From: Pseudomonas fluorescens
GTDB lineage: Bacteria; Pseudomonadota; Gammaproteobacteria; Pseudomonadales; Pseudomonadaceae
Assembly: GCF_001307275.1 (NCBI RefSeq)
Contig: NZ_CP012831.1
Location: 6,006,501 to 6,070,500, forward strand
Reading direction: 5' to 3'
DNA: 64,000 bases
Of the stretch, positions 56,466 to 64,000 are shown in pieces. The notes under the pieces were generated by a model. It was not told the origin of the DNA. It saw only the letters and a program-made list of their open reading frames with translations, and ran no database searches. Positions within the stretch are counted from its first letter, which is position 1. Each line of letters opens with the position of its first letter. The position numbers were made by a program, and so were the translations under genes.

Positions 56466-57251
56466 ATGTCGCCACAACAATTTTTGCAACTTGGACCGCT
56501 GCGCCTGGAATATCGCCAAATCCCTGCGGCTGATCCATCGCGACCGACACTTGTGCTGCTGCACGAAGGCCTCGGAAGCGCCGACCAATGGAAAGACTTC
56601 CCCCAGCGCCTGGCCCAGGCCAGCGGCTGCGGTGTGGTCACTTACAGCCGTCAGGGCTATGGGCAATCGAGCCCCGTAACCCTGCCGCGTCCGCTGAACT
56701 ACCTGAGCAGCGACGGCCCTCGTGAACTGCGGCAACTGCTCGATGCCTTGCAACTGCCGCAAGTGGTCTTGCTCGGTCACAGTGACGGCGCATCCATCGT
56801 CCTCGCCTATGCCGCCGCCAACGATCCACGCGTGTTGGGCAGCATCGCACTGGCACCTCACGTGATTGTCGAGGCCGAGAGCCTCGATGGCATTCGCCAC
56901 ACCACCGAGGCTTGGCATCAGGGCGAATTGCGCGAGCGCCTGGCACGCCATCATGGGACCAATGTCGACGGCGCTTTTCACGGTTGGAGCGACAGTTGGA
57001 TGCACCCGGACTTTTCCCTGGACGATCTCGAAGCGCAGTTGGCTTGTATCGAAAGGCCGCTGCTGGTCATTCAGGGTCGCGACGACCACTACGCCACGCC
57101 CGAGCAACTGGTGGTCATCCAGCGACAGGTCGCTGGACCGTGCCGCTGTGTGTTGCTGGATAACTGTCGGCACTTTCCCCAGACCGAAGCGACCGAGCAG
57201 ACCTTGCAGCTGATCTGCGAATTCCTGAAGCGCCTCCCCGCCTTTACTTGA
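56466..57251 (+). CDS. Alpha/beta hydrolase
   Basis: This is a 261-residue alpha/beta-hydrolase with oxyanion-loop LLHEGLGS, nucleophile elbow GHSDGA, Asp in QGRDDHY and a final His in CRHFPQ. Ester or thioester hydrolysis or ring-product cleavage in the neighbouring aromatic pathway is likely. It is the only + strand gene of the locus, divergent from xdhC; its 3' end overlaps that of the MFS gene by 8 bases. No clear ribosome site is seen before ATG 56466. Confidence 0.85.
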   Translation: MSPQQFLQLGPLRLEYRQIPAADPSRPTLVLLHEGLGSADQWKDFPQRLAQASGCGVVTYSRQGYGQSSPVTLPRPLNYLSSDGPRELRQLLDALQLPQVVLLGHSDGASIVLAYAAANDPRVLGSIALAPHVIVEAESLDGIRHTTEAWHQGELRERLARHHGTNVDGAFHGWSDSWMHPDFSLDDLEAQLACIERPLLVIQGRDDHYATPEQLVVIQRQVAGPCRCVLLDNCRHFPQTEATEQTLQLICEFLKRLPAFT

Positions 57252-58596
57252 AATTGCCTTGGGTTTCTGGAATCACCACGCTGCCGATCAGGTAGATCAC
57301 CGACAGACCGACGGCGAACATCGCCAACACCATGGGGATCTGCGCCGGGCTGCCGCTGACCAGGGACACAAAGGTCGGCATGGTTCCGCCGAGGGCGAAA
57401 CCGATGTTCCAGGACAATCCGGTGCCGCTGGCTCGCAGCTCGGTGGCAAAGCGTTCGTTGAGGAAGATCAGAATCGGCGCGATGATCGCCCCACCTATGA
57501 AGCCTATACCCACGCAATACAGCGCAGTACGGGTCAGCGAACCCGATTCGGCGACACCCAGAAACATCATCGGCAGGCTCACCAGATTGATCACACCCAG
57601 CAGCATGAAGGTCTTCTTGCGACCGATCAGGTCGCTCAGGTAACCGAAGGCCAGTGCGCCGACAATGGTTGCCACCGACCCGTACATGAGCATCTGCGAA
57701 GTCTGCGCATGAGGCACTTTGGCGACCACGTTGAGCAACGTCGGCAGATAACCGCAGGCCAGGTAATACGTGGCACCGCCTCCGAACGTAATCAGCAGAT
57801 TGACCAGCATCACGCCGCGGTACTCGCGACCGAACAGACGCTTGAGCGGCGACACGACAACTACCGCCGGCCCCCTGGTTTTGCGCGCTTGTTGCAGTTG
57901 CTGCCAGACCGGGGTCTCTTCCAGGTAACGGAACATCACCAGACCGAAAAACGTGCTTAGCAGGCCGCAGAAGAACATGAAGCGCCAGCCCCAGACGTCA
58001 AATTCTTCCCCGGGAAAGATCTCCGACAACACCAGATAAGTGAATGACGCCAACAGCGCGCCCATACCGGCGCCGGCACCACCGATCAACCCGGACATCA
58101 AGCCGCGATAGCGCGGCGAGATGGATTCGGTGCCGATGGTGTGAGTGGAGGCAACGATGCCGCCCACGAAAATGCCCTGAATCACCCGCAAGACCAAAAA
58201 CAGTATCGGGGCCAATATGCCGACCTGATGAATGGTCGGCAACGCGCCAAACAGTGCCGTGGAAATACCGACGCCGACCATCGACACCATCAACGCACGC
58301 TTGCGGCCGTGTTTGTCGGCATACGCGCCGAAGATCGCCGAGCCCAGCGGACGCACCAGCAACGCCACGGCGAACGAGGCATATACCGCGGCCAGCGACA
58401 ATGTCGGGGTGTCCGAGGGGAAGAACAGGCGGCCGATAATCGGTGCCACATAAAGCAGAATGAACAGGTCAAACAAATCCAGCGCCCAGCCGAATGTCGA
58501 GGCAAATGCCGCGAGCAAGGCCTTGCCCGGTGGAATCTGTGGTGTATCGCTAGCGGCGCTGGAGGGTGATGCAGTTATTGTTGTTGTCGTAGTCAT
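57244..58596 (-). CDS. MFS permease (aromatic acid / metabolite:H+ symporter type)
   Basis: This is a 450-residue, 12-segment transporter with the MFS loop motif GAYADKHGRKRAL between segments 2 and 3, GWALDLFDLFIL in segment 1, and an RYLEETPVWQQL central loop, as in MHS/AAHS symporters of organic and aromatic acids. ATG 58596 follows GAGG; the longer frame start is not supported. It probably imports the growth substrate of the locus. Confidence 0.9.
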   Translation of the reverse strand: MTTTTTITASPSSAASDTPQIPPGKALLAAFASTFGWALDLFDLFILLYVAPIIGRLFFPSDTPTLSLAAVYASFAVALLVRPLGSAIFGAYADKHGRKRALMVSMVGVGISTALFGALPTIHQVGILAPILFLVLRVIQGIFVGGIVASTHTIGTESISPRYRGLMSGLIGGAGAGMGALLASFTYLVLSEIFPGEEFDVWGWRFMFFCGLLSTFFGLVMFRYLEETPVWQQLQQARKTRGPAVVVVSPLKRLFGREYRGVMLVNLLITFGGGATYYLACGYLPTLLNVVAKVPHAQTSQMLMYGSVATIVGALAFGYLSDLIGRKKTFMLLGVINLVSLPMMFLGVAESGSLTRTALYCVGIGFIGGAIIAPILIFLNERFATELRASGTGLSWNIGFALGGTMPTFVSLVSGSPAQIPMVLAMFAVGLSVIYLIGSVVIPETQGNFK

Positions 58597-58777
58597 GGTT
58601 GCCTCACACAAACGGTGATCGAACGTTCTGCATCCCGGTGCACGGGTTGCGAGTAATCAGCAGGTCAGCGGTGAAACCTTGATGTGCCCTTTCAGTTGCA
58701 TTGAAGGGGCGGCAGGCCCTGCTCCGTAAGGCGTACGCTGTTACCAACATACTCCCGGGCCCGCTCGCCAGTACGAT

Positions 58778-59581
58778 TTACTCGCCGATAAACACGGCCG
58801 TACGCTTGCTGTGAAACGCTTCAACGCCTTCCTTGAAGTCCTTGGAGCTACGCAGACGGCTATAGCAGTGACCTTCCATTTCGATCGCGACGGTCAGCGG
58901 CGCATCTTCGTTGTCGTTGATCAGTTTTTTCGCCGTGCGCTGAGCCAACGGCGAGAAGCGCCGCAGTTCATCGACCAACGCGTCGACGGTGCTTTCCAGT
59001 TCGGTATCCGGCACGACCTCGGTTGCGATACCCCAGGCGTAGGCCTGGTCGCCGGTGATGCGTTTGGCGCGCATTACCATGTGTTTGGTGCGGGTGATGC
59101 CGATGATTTTCTGCAGGCGCGCAGAGCCACCCGAGCCCGGGATCTGACCGAGGTTCTGCTCAGGCAAGGCGTAGCGAGTGGTTTGCGAAGCAATGCGGAA
59201 ATCACAGGCCAGGGACAGTTCGAAACCGACGCCGAAGGTGTAACCACGGTTGGCAACGATCACCGGTTTTTCGCAACGTGCCGGTGCCGCGACGTTCCAG
59301 GCCAGCTTGGAAACGTGCTCTGGCGACGCTTCGAGGAAGCCCTTGATGTCGCCACCGCTGGAGAAGTGTTCACCCACCGAGCGCAGCACGATGACGCGCA
59401 CGCCTTTGTGTGCATCGAGTGCTTCGAAGACCTGGCGCAGTTCATCACGCTGACCCATGGAAATGACGTTCAACGGTGCGCGGTTGAGGATGATGTCGGC
59501 GCGCTCGCGGGACACATCGACTTCAACCTGGAAGCCATCGAACTGAGTGTCGAGAAATTGCTGGATCGCTTGTTGTTGCAT
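58778..59581 (-). CDS. Enoyl-CoA hydratase/isomerase (crotonase) family protein
   Basis: This is a 267-residue crotonase with an oxyanion-hole loop SSGGDIKGFLE and a second loop EQNLGQIPGSGGSARL carrying a Glu suitable for catalysis. It is part of a run of - strand genes with a CoA ligase, so it should hydrate, isomerise or cleave an aromatic-derived CoA ester. A reaction like feruloyl-CoA hydratase/aldolase or a ring-cleavage step is possible. AGAGGA lies seven bases before the ATG. Confidence 0.9.
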   Translation of the reverse strand: MQQQAIQQFLDTQFDGFQVEVDVSRERADIILNRAPLNVISMGQRDELRQVFEALDAHKGVRVIVLRSVGEHFSSGGDIKGFLEASPEHVSKLAWNVAAPARCEKPVIVANRGYTFGVGFELSLACDFRIASQTTRYALPEQNLGQIPGSGGSARLQKIIGITRTKHMVMRAKRITGDQAYAWGIATEVVPDTELESTVDALVDELRRFSPLAQRTAKKLINDNEDAPLTVAIEMEGHCYSRLRSSKDFKEGVEAFHSKRTAVFIGE

Positions 59582-59600
59582 GGGAGTGTCCTCTGGATGA

Positions 59601-61139
59601 TTAGCTGATGGCCTTCAAGGCCTGTTCCTGAAATTCGGCCAGCAGCACGCGCCGCAGCACCTTGCCCACTGGAGATTTGGGAATCTGATCGACGAACTGA
59701 TAACGCCGTGGCCGCTTGAATTTGGCCAGGCCCGAAGCGATGCAATGGGCATCAAGGTCGCCTTCCGAGACCTCGGCGCGCAGCTTGATAAATGCGGCAA
59801 TGATCTTGCCCCACTGCTCGTCGGGCAGACCGACCACCACCACCTCTTCTACTGCCGGGTGCAGAGAGAGCATGTTTTCGATTTCCGACGGGCTGACGTT
59901 TTCGCCGCCGGTGATGATCAAGTCATCGACACGCCCCGTGACGAACAGATCGCCCTCCAGATCGAAGTAGCCGATGTCACCGGTGAAATACCATCCATCA
60001 CGCAATGCCTTGGCGGTTGCTTCGGGGCGGTTCAGGTAGCCTTCGAACGCCTCGTCACTCGCCAGGTCGGCGATGATCTGGCCCTCCTCCATTGGGTTGA
60101 CCTGCACGTCTGCCGTTTCAGCATCGATCGGCACCACGCGCACGCGCTGGTTCATTGCACTGCGCCCTGACGAACCGGGTTTGCGGCTGGCTTGCTGGTC
60201 GATGGTGAAGGTGTAGATCTCCGAGCTGCCGTAATGATTGACGAACAACTGCGGCTGGAACGCCTGCTCGACACGACGCATCAAGCCGTCGCTCATCGGC
60301 GCACCGGCAAAGCCGATTTTCTCCACACTGGCGACTCGCTCGCGGGCAAAGGCCGGGTGTTCGATGAGCATGTGGTAGAGCGTCGGCACCAGGTACAGGT
60401 TGCTGACCTTTTCCCGCTCGATGGCCTGCAGCGTCGCTTCCACGTCGAACTTCGGCACACAGACGAAATGTCCGTCGATCAGCGCCATGGACAGCAACGA
60501 ACGCACGCCCATGGTGTGATAAAGCGGCATGACACCCAGCGTGCATTCGCCCTGGCGGTAAAGGTTTTGCGCGACGTGAGCAACCGCCGCGGCGCGTTCG
60601 CTACGGTGCCGACGGGGCACGCCCTTGGGCTTGCTGGTGGTTCCGGAGGTATACAGCAACAGTGAAAAATCTTCGGCGTCGGCCTGCAAAATGATGCCGG
60701 AGGGGGTCTGCGAACACAGTTCCTCGAAACTCAGGTCGGTGTTGGCAGCACGCAGACCGGTGGCGATCCGTGGCAGCCTTGTGGCGGCGCTGCAACCGGC
60801 CACGGCGGTCACGGTCGCGTCGTCGTAAGCCACTGCACGGATTTGCGCATCTTCGATGCAGTAGCCCAGTTCCTCGGCAGTCGAACGCCAGTTCAACGGG
60901 GTCATGACGATGCCCGCAAACTGACAGGCCCAATGCAGGGTCGCCATCTGCCAGCGGTTTTGCATCACTACCAACAGTCGATCACCGCGTTGCAGCCCAA
61001 GGCATTGCAAGCCCCAGGCGGCACTCTGGATATCGACGAACCATTCTTCATAGGTTTTCTTCAACGCACCGTCACTGACCGCTACGGCGTGCGGGCGGCG
61101 TTCAACGGCAGCGAGGAAACTGCGTCCGAGATCGAACAT
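59601..61139 (-). CDS. Benzoate-type aryl-acid:CoA ligase
   Basis: This is a 512-residue AMP-forming acyl-CoA synthetase: P-loop LLYTSGTTSKPKG, HYGSSEIY, GWYFTGDIGYFDLEGDLFVTGRVDDLIITGGENVSPSEIE and PKSPVGKVLRR. The arrangement and the LGVMPLYHTMGV segment resemble 4-chlorobenzoate/benzoate:CoA ligases. The start is ATG 61139, five bases after the 2Fe-2S subunit stop, with AAAGGGG upstream. It should activate an aromatic carboxylic acid for the crotonase and the molybdo-hydroxylase; the exact acid is unknown. Confidence 0.88.
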   Translation of the reverse strand: MFDLGRSFLAAVERRPHAVAVSDGALKKTYEEWFVDIQSAAWGLQCLGLQRGDRLLVVMQNRWQMATLHWACQFAGIVMTPLNWRSTAEELGYCIEDAQIRAVAYDDATVTAVAGCSAATRLPRIATGLRAANTDLSFEELCSQTPSGIILQADAEDFSLLLYTSGTTSKPKGVPRRHRSERAAAVAHVAQNLYRQGECTLGVMPLYHTMGVRSLLSMALIDGHFVCVPKFDVEATLQAIEREKVSNLYLVPTLYHMLIEHPAFARERVASVEKIGFAGAPMSDGLMRRVEQAFQPQLFVNHYGSSEIYTFTIDQQASRKPGSSGRSAMNQRVRVVPIDAETADVQVNPMEEGQIIADLASDEAFEGYLNRPEATAKALRDGWYFTGDIGYFDLEGDLFVTGRVDDLIITGGENVSPSEIENMLSLHPAVEEVVVVGLPDEQWGKIIAAFIKLRAEVSEGDLDAHCIASGLAKFKRPRRYQFVDQIPKSPVGKVLRRVLLAEFQEQALKAIS

Positions 61140-61144
61140 TTTTG

Positions 61145-61645
61145 TTATACCCCTTTGTTCGTTTGGCGCTGGGCAGCGACTTCGAGCACGGCCTGAACGA
61201 TGCCGGTGTAACCCGTGCAGCGACATAGATGCCCCGAAAGCATGTCGCGTACCTGGGTCTCGTCCGGGTTGGGTATCCGTTCGAGGAAGTCCACGCAGGA
61301 CATGAGAATGCCCGCAGTGCAAAAGCCGCACTGCAAGGCGTGATGACGGCGAAAGGCTTGTTGCAGGTCGCTCAGTGTGTCGTCGTCAGCCAGCGACTCG
61401 ACGGTCTCGATACGCCGCTCGTGCCCCTGTACCGCGAGCATCAGGCAGGAACGCATGGCGACTCCGTCCACTAGCACCGTGCAGGCACCGCAGACACCGT
61501 GTTCGCATCCGACATGGACACCGGTGGCACCGAGGTCGTGGCGCAGAAAGTCGCAAAGTTGGGTCCGCGGTTCAGCCAGGGCTTCGCGGGAGCGGCCATT
61601 GAGTTCCAGGCGAATCGGAAAGGTTTGGTCGGCAGTTACACGCAT
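61145..61645 (-). CDS. [2Fe-2S] small subunit of a molybdenum hydroxylase (CoxS-like)
   Basis: This is a 166-residue iron-sulfur subunit. The plant-type cluster is held by CEHGVCGACTVL and a later Cys, and the second cluster by CGFCTAG and CRCTGYTGI, both complete. It passes electrons between the molybdenum subunit and the FAD subunit. It lies two bases from the FAD-subunit gene, as in cox/hcr operons. Confidence 0.96.
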   Translation of the reverse strand: MRVTADQTFPIRLELNGRSREALAEPRTQLCDFLRHDLGATGVHVGCEHGVCGACTVLVDGVAMRSCLMLAVQGHERRIETVESLADDDTLSDLQQAFRRHHALQCGFCTAGILMSCVDFLERIPNPDETQVRDMLSGHLCRCTGYTGIVQAVLEVAAQRQTNKGV

Positions 61646-61647
61646 GT

Positions 61648-62454
61648 TCAGACTCCTTCGATCAGCTGATGACCCAGCTCGCGAATCAGTTGGCGGCGAT
61701 AGGCAGCGCTGGCCTGCACGTCGTCTTGTGCGTCGAGCGACCAGGCGGTTTGATTGAGCGCGTCCGGCAGCCCCGCACCACGAGGCAGACTGCGACGTTG
61801 CGGACGGTCAGCGACCCCGCCGATGCCGAGTTCGACCTGGTCCGCGCCGATGGCCGCGGCCAGGGAGACGATTGCAAAGTCGCCGTGGCGCATGGCGATT
61901 TCGCGGAAGCGATAGGTGATGCCTTCGCGTTTGAGCGGAAAACGCACCTCGACGACCAGTTCATCCGCACGCTTGTCGGTGGTGAGAATGCCTTGGAAGA
62001 AGTCGGCAGCCTTGACGATGCGCTTGCCTTTTTTCGACTCGAGAACGATCTCGCCGCCCAGCGTCACCAGGCACAGCGGCAACTCGGCGCTGGGGTCGGC
62101 GTGAGCCACCGAACCGCAGACCGTGCCGCGATTACGCGTCTGGAAGTGACCGATCCAGGGCATCGCCAGTGCCAATAAAGGCACCTCGTCCATCAGGGTC
62201 GAACGCGCCAGCAACTGCGCCTGTCGTACCCCGGCGCCTACCGCCAGACAATCCTTGCGCAGTTCGATATAGGCCAGCTCAGCCACATGATTGATGTCGA
62301 TCAGCAACTTGGGCTGAGCCAGGCGCATGTTCAGCACCGCCATCAGCGATTGGCCACCGGCGATGATGCGAGCCTCCTGACCGTACTCGGCGAGCAACTC
62401 AACCACCTGACGACGGGTGTCAGCCCGAACGTAATCGAAAGCAGCCGGTTTCAT
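61648..62454 (-). CDS. FAD-binding medium subunit of a molybdenum hydroxylase (CoxM-like)
   Basis: This is a 268-residue subunit: EARIIAGGQSLMAVLNMRLAQPKLLIDIN (FAD contact) and TRNRGTVCGSVAHADPSAELP (flavin-binding loop). There is no extra [4Fe-4S] insertion such as that in 4-hydroxybenzoyl-CoA reductase HcrB, so the enzyme is more likely an oxidising hydroxylase. ATG 62454 overlaps the large-subunit stop (ATGA), showing tight coupling. Confidence 0.94.
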   Translation of the reverse strand: MKPAAFDYVRADTRRQVVELLAEYGQEARIIAGGQSLMAVLNMRLAQPKLLIDINHVAELAYIELRKDCLAVGAGVRQAQLLARSTLMDEVPLLALAMPWIGHFQTRNRGTVCGSVAHADPSAELPLCLVTLGGEIVLESKKGKRIVKAADFFQGILTTDKRADELVVEVRFPLKREGITYRFREIAMRHGDFAIVSLAAAIGADQVELGIGGVADRPQRRSLPRGAGLPDALNQTAWSLDAQDDVQASAAYRRQLIRELGHQLIEGV

Positions 62455-64000
62455 TGCGCACCTCCCTTGCCAAACATTGCGCCAAGCGAGGCCCGCAATC
62501 GCGCCCACCAGCTGGTGGAGATGGCTTGGCCGCTGACCCGTTGCGACAGGCGAGTAAAGATTTGTCCGATGATCACTTTCGAGGCCCCTTGCAACATTCG
62601 GCCGCCGACCGCGGCGACTTTGCCGCTGACCGCCACCTGGTATTGGTATTCCAGACGTGTGTGGCCATTTTCCAGTTCGACGAAACGCACCTTGGCCTGG
62701 CCCTGGGCCGAGCCCATGGAGCTGCTGCCGGAACCGGACAGACGCAATGAATGCGGCGGGTCCAGATCACTCAGGGCAACCTTGGCCTCGAAGCGCGCAC
62801 GGATCATGCCGACGCCGACGGTGACGTCTGCGCGGTAACGGTTTTCGCCTTCAAGCACGAGGTCGTGGCAACCGGGAATGATCGCTGCCAGCGTCTGCGG
62901 GTCGAGCAAGGTATCGAACACCTGTTGCGGCGAGGCAGGAATCACCACCGAGTCGTTGGCCCGCAGTGCCGGTCCACCGGCAGGTGCTGCGTCCAGGTCT
63001 TCATCGGGCTCCATACCGGCGGGCCGTGGCGGCTCGTCGATCCCGATCAGCGTGCGTACTTTCGATGGTGTCAGCGGCAGACGGATGTCCGAGCGACCGA
63101 GGGCGTCGGCCACCGCGTTGGCGATGCACACCGGCGTGCTCATATTGTTGCCCTCGCCCACACCCTTGGCGCCCAGCGGGGTGAATGGCGATGGCGTTTC
63201 CATGTGCAGGATCACCGGTTCGATCGCTTCCGGTGCGGTGGGCACCAGATAATCGGCGAAGGTCCCGGAAAGAAAGCTGCCGTCCTCGCCATAGGCAAAC
63301 TCTTCCATCAGCGCCGCGCCGAGTCCTTGGGTGAAGCCACCACGAATCTGGCCATCGACCAGCGCCGGATTGAGCAGGCGGCCGGCGTCATGGCAGGTGA
63401 CGTAGCGATCGATGTGGATCTCGCCGGTCATGCGGTCGATTTCCAGACCACAGATGTCGAAGACAAAGCCGTAGCACAGCGAGCTGTTGACCTGATCCTG
63501 GTCGTCCGGGGCCACCAATTGCGGCGGGCTCCAGAACGCGGTTTCGCGCAGACCGCCACTTTCACCTTCCGGCAGCAGGCCCGGCGACCAGTGGGTCGCA
63601 CCGGCTATCCGATGGAATGGCGCGACCGCCCCGCCATTGACCACAAAAATCTTGCCGCCCGCGAAACGAATATCTTCGGGGCTGGCCTGCAATTGCTCGG
63701 CGGCAATCGCGGCGAGGCGATCGCGGATCTTCAGCGCCGCCTTGTAGACGGCACCGGCCACAGCGCCGGCGAAGCGGCTGGAATAGTTGCCCGAGGCAAT
63801 CGACCAAGCGTCCTTCTGGGTATCCAGCTCGACGTTGACCACGATGGATTCCAGCGCAACCCCAAGCACTTCGGCGACGACCTGAGCGACGGTGGTTTGA
63901 TGGCCCTGCCCTTGGGGTGCCGAGGACACGTGCACACTGACGTCACCCAATGGGCCGACGTTGATGGTGGCGGTGGCGACAGCGCCGTTTTTCGGACCGG
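62451..64000 (-). CDS. Molybdenum-binding large subunit fused to CoxG-like domain (5'-partial)
   Basis: The gene runs off the window end, so the N-terminal half is missing. The visible part holds the C-terminal molybdopterin domain (PQGQGHQTTVAQVVAEVLG, DICGLEIDRMTGEIHIDRYVTCHDAG) and GAKGVGEGNNMSTP, with the catalytic Glu in GVGE. After a linker rich in Pro and Glu, about 170 further residues form a SRPBCC/CoxG domain (VIPASPQQVFDTLLDPQTLAAIIPGCHDL). CoxG is normally a separate membrane-anchoring protein, so the fusion would tether the hydroxylase or bind a hydrophobic substrate; it is a variant of the cox layout. Confidence 0.92.
   Translation of the reverse strand, partial: GPKNGAVATATINVGPLGDVSVHVSSAPQGQGHQTTVAQVVAEVLGVALESIVVNVELDTQKDAWSIASGNYSSRFAGAVAGAVYKAALKIRDRLAAIAAEQLQASPEDIRFAGGKIFVVNGGAVAPFHRIAGATHWSPGLLPEGESGGLRETAFWSPPQLVAPDDQDQVNSSLCYGFVFDICGLEIDRMTGEIHIDRYVTCHDAGRLLNPALVDGQIRGGFTQGLGAALMEEFAYGEDGSFLSGTFADYLVPTAPEAIEPVILHMETPSPFTPLGAKGVGEGNNMSTPVCIANAVADALGRSDIRLPLTPSKVRTLIGIDEPPRPAGMEPDEDLDAAPAGGPALRANDSVVIPASPQQVFDTLLDPQTLAAIIPGCHDLVLEGENRYRADVTVGVGMIRARFEAKVALSDLDPPHSLRLSGSGSSSMGSAQGQAKVRFVELENGHTRLEYQYQVAVSGKVAAVGGRMLQGASKVIIGQIFTRLSQRVSGQAISTSWWARLRASLGAMFGKGGAQ

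Noticed and set aside
1..64000. tRNA, rRNA, CRISPR array or intact insertion sequence
   Set aside because: No regular spaced repeats, no transposase with inverted repeats, and no tRNA or rRNA signature seen on reading; a computed scan would be needed to exclude small RNAs.

Overview
The window looks like a Pseudomonas chromosome. Supporting signs are an OprD-type porin, a SyrD/PvdE-type peptide exporter, XdhC and CoxS/M/L-type molybdo-hydroxylase genes, GC-rich coding and a gammaproteobacterial Xer/dif-like site. All identities come from reading motifs in the translated sequence; no database search was run.

Region 1 (1-37,494, all + strand, mostly overlapping or abutting genes) is the 3' part of a hybrid PKS/NRPS biosynthetic operon. 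The first gene is cut by the window edge and encodes KS-KR-DH-ACP-C-A-T-Cy-A, with no AT. Its A domains read as beta-alanine-like and cysteine. Three exported proteins follow (diheme cytochrome c, serine beta-lactamase/S12-type hydrolase, ABM-like protein). Next comes a T-Ox protein that supplies the carrier and oxidase missing from the Cy-A half-module, so the two genes together should make a thiazole. Then come a C-A-T NRPS, an asparagine-synthetase-like amidotransferase, a second C-A-T NRPS with a degenerate A domain, a stand-alone A domain, a PhyH-type Fe/2OG dioxygenase, and a large NRPS (C-deltaA-T-C-A-T-C-A-T-TE) whose first A domain has lost its N-terminal part. An ABC exporter, an MbtH protein, a metallo-beta-lactamase-fold protein and an SCP2-JmjC fusion close the operon. 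The inferred chain is enoyl-type polyketide, beta-Ala, thiazole (from Cys), X, atypical unit, trans-loaded and possibly hydroxylated unit, Ala-like, Cys. The C-A(beta-Ala)-T-Cy-A(Cys) plus T-Ox set resembles the aminoethyl-thiazole assembly of bleomycin synthetases, but the rest of the line differs, and I do not recognise the product.

Region 2 (37,500-38,250) holds a dif-like XerC/XerD site and an integrase remnant. Strand bias and five KOPS-like octamers switch polarity here, so this may be the replication terminus, with the biosynthetic operon ending right beside it.

Region 3 (38,369-44,002) is an acquired-looking stress island: a ClpK/ClpG-type disaggregase, a peroxiredoxin, a DsbA-like protein and an AT-rich LtrA gene. 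Region 4 (44,139-54,258) is mixed: CmcJ/NvfI-family oxidoreductase, OprD porin, a decayed alkene-reductase fragment, luciferase-like oxidoreductase, ABM protein and zinc-type dehydrogenase divergent from a LysR regulator, a Kef-type antiporter, a SPOR-like membrane protein and a small unknown.

Region 5 (54,362-64,000) looks like a catabolic locus for an aromatic acid activated as a CoA thioester: AraC regulator, XdhC, alpha/beta hydrolase, MFS permease, enoyl-CoA hydratase, benzoate-type CoA ligase, and CoxS, CoxM and CoxL-CoxG subunits of a molybdenum hydroxylase. The last gene is cut by the window end.
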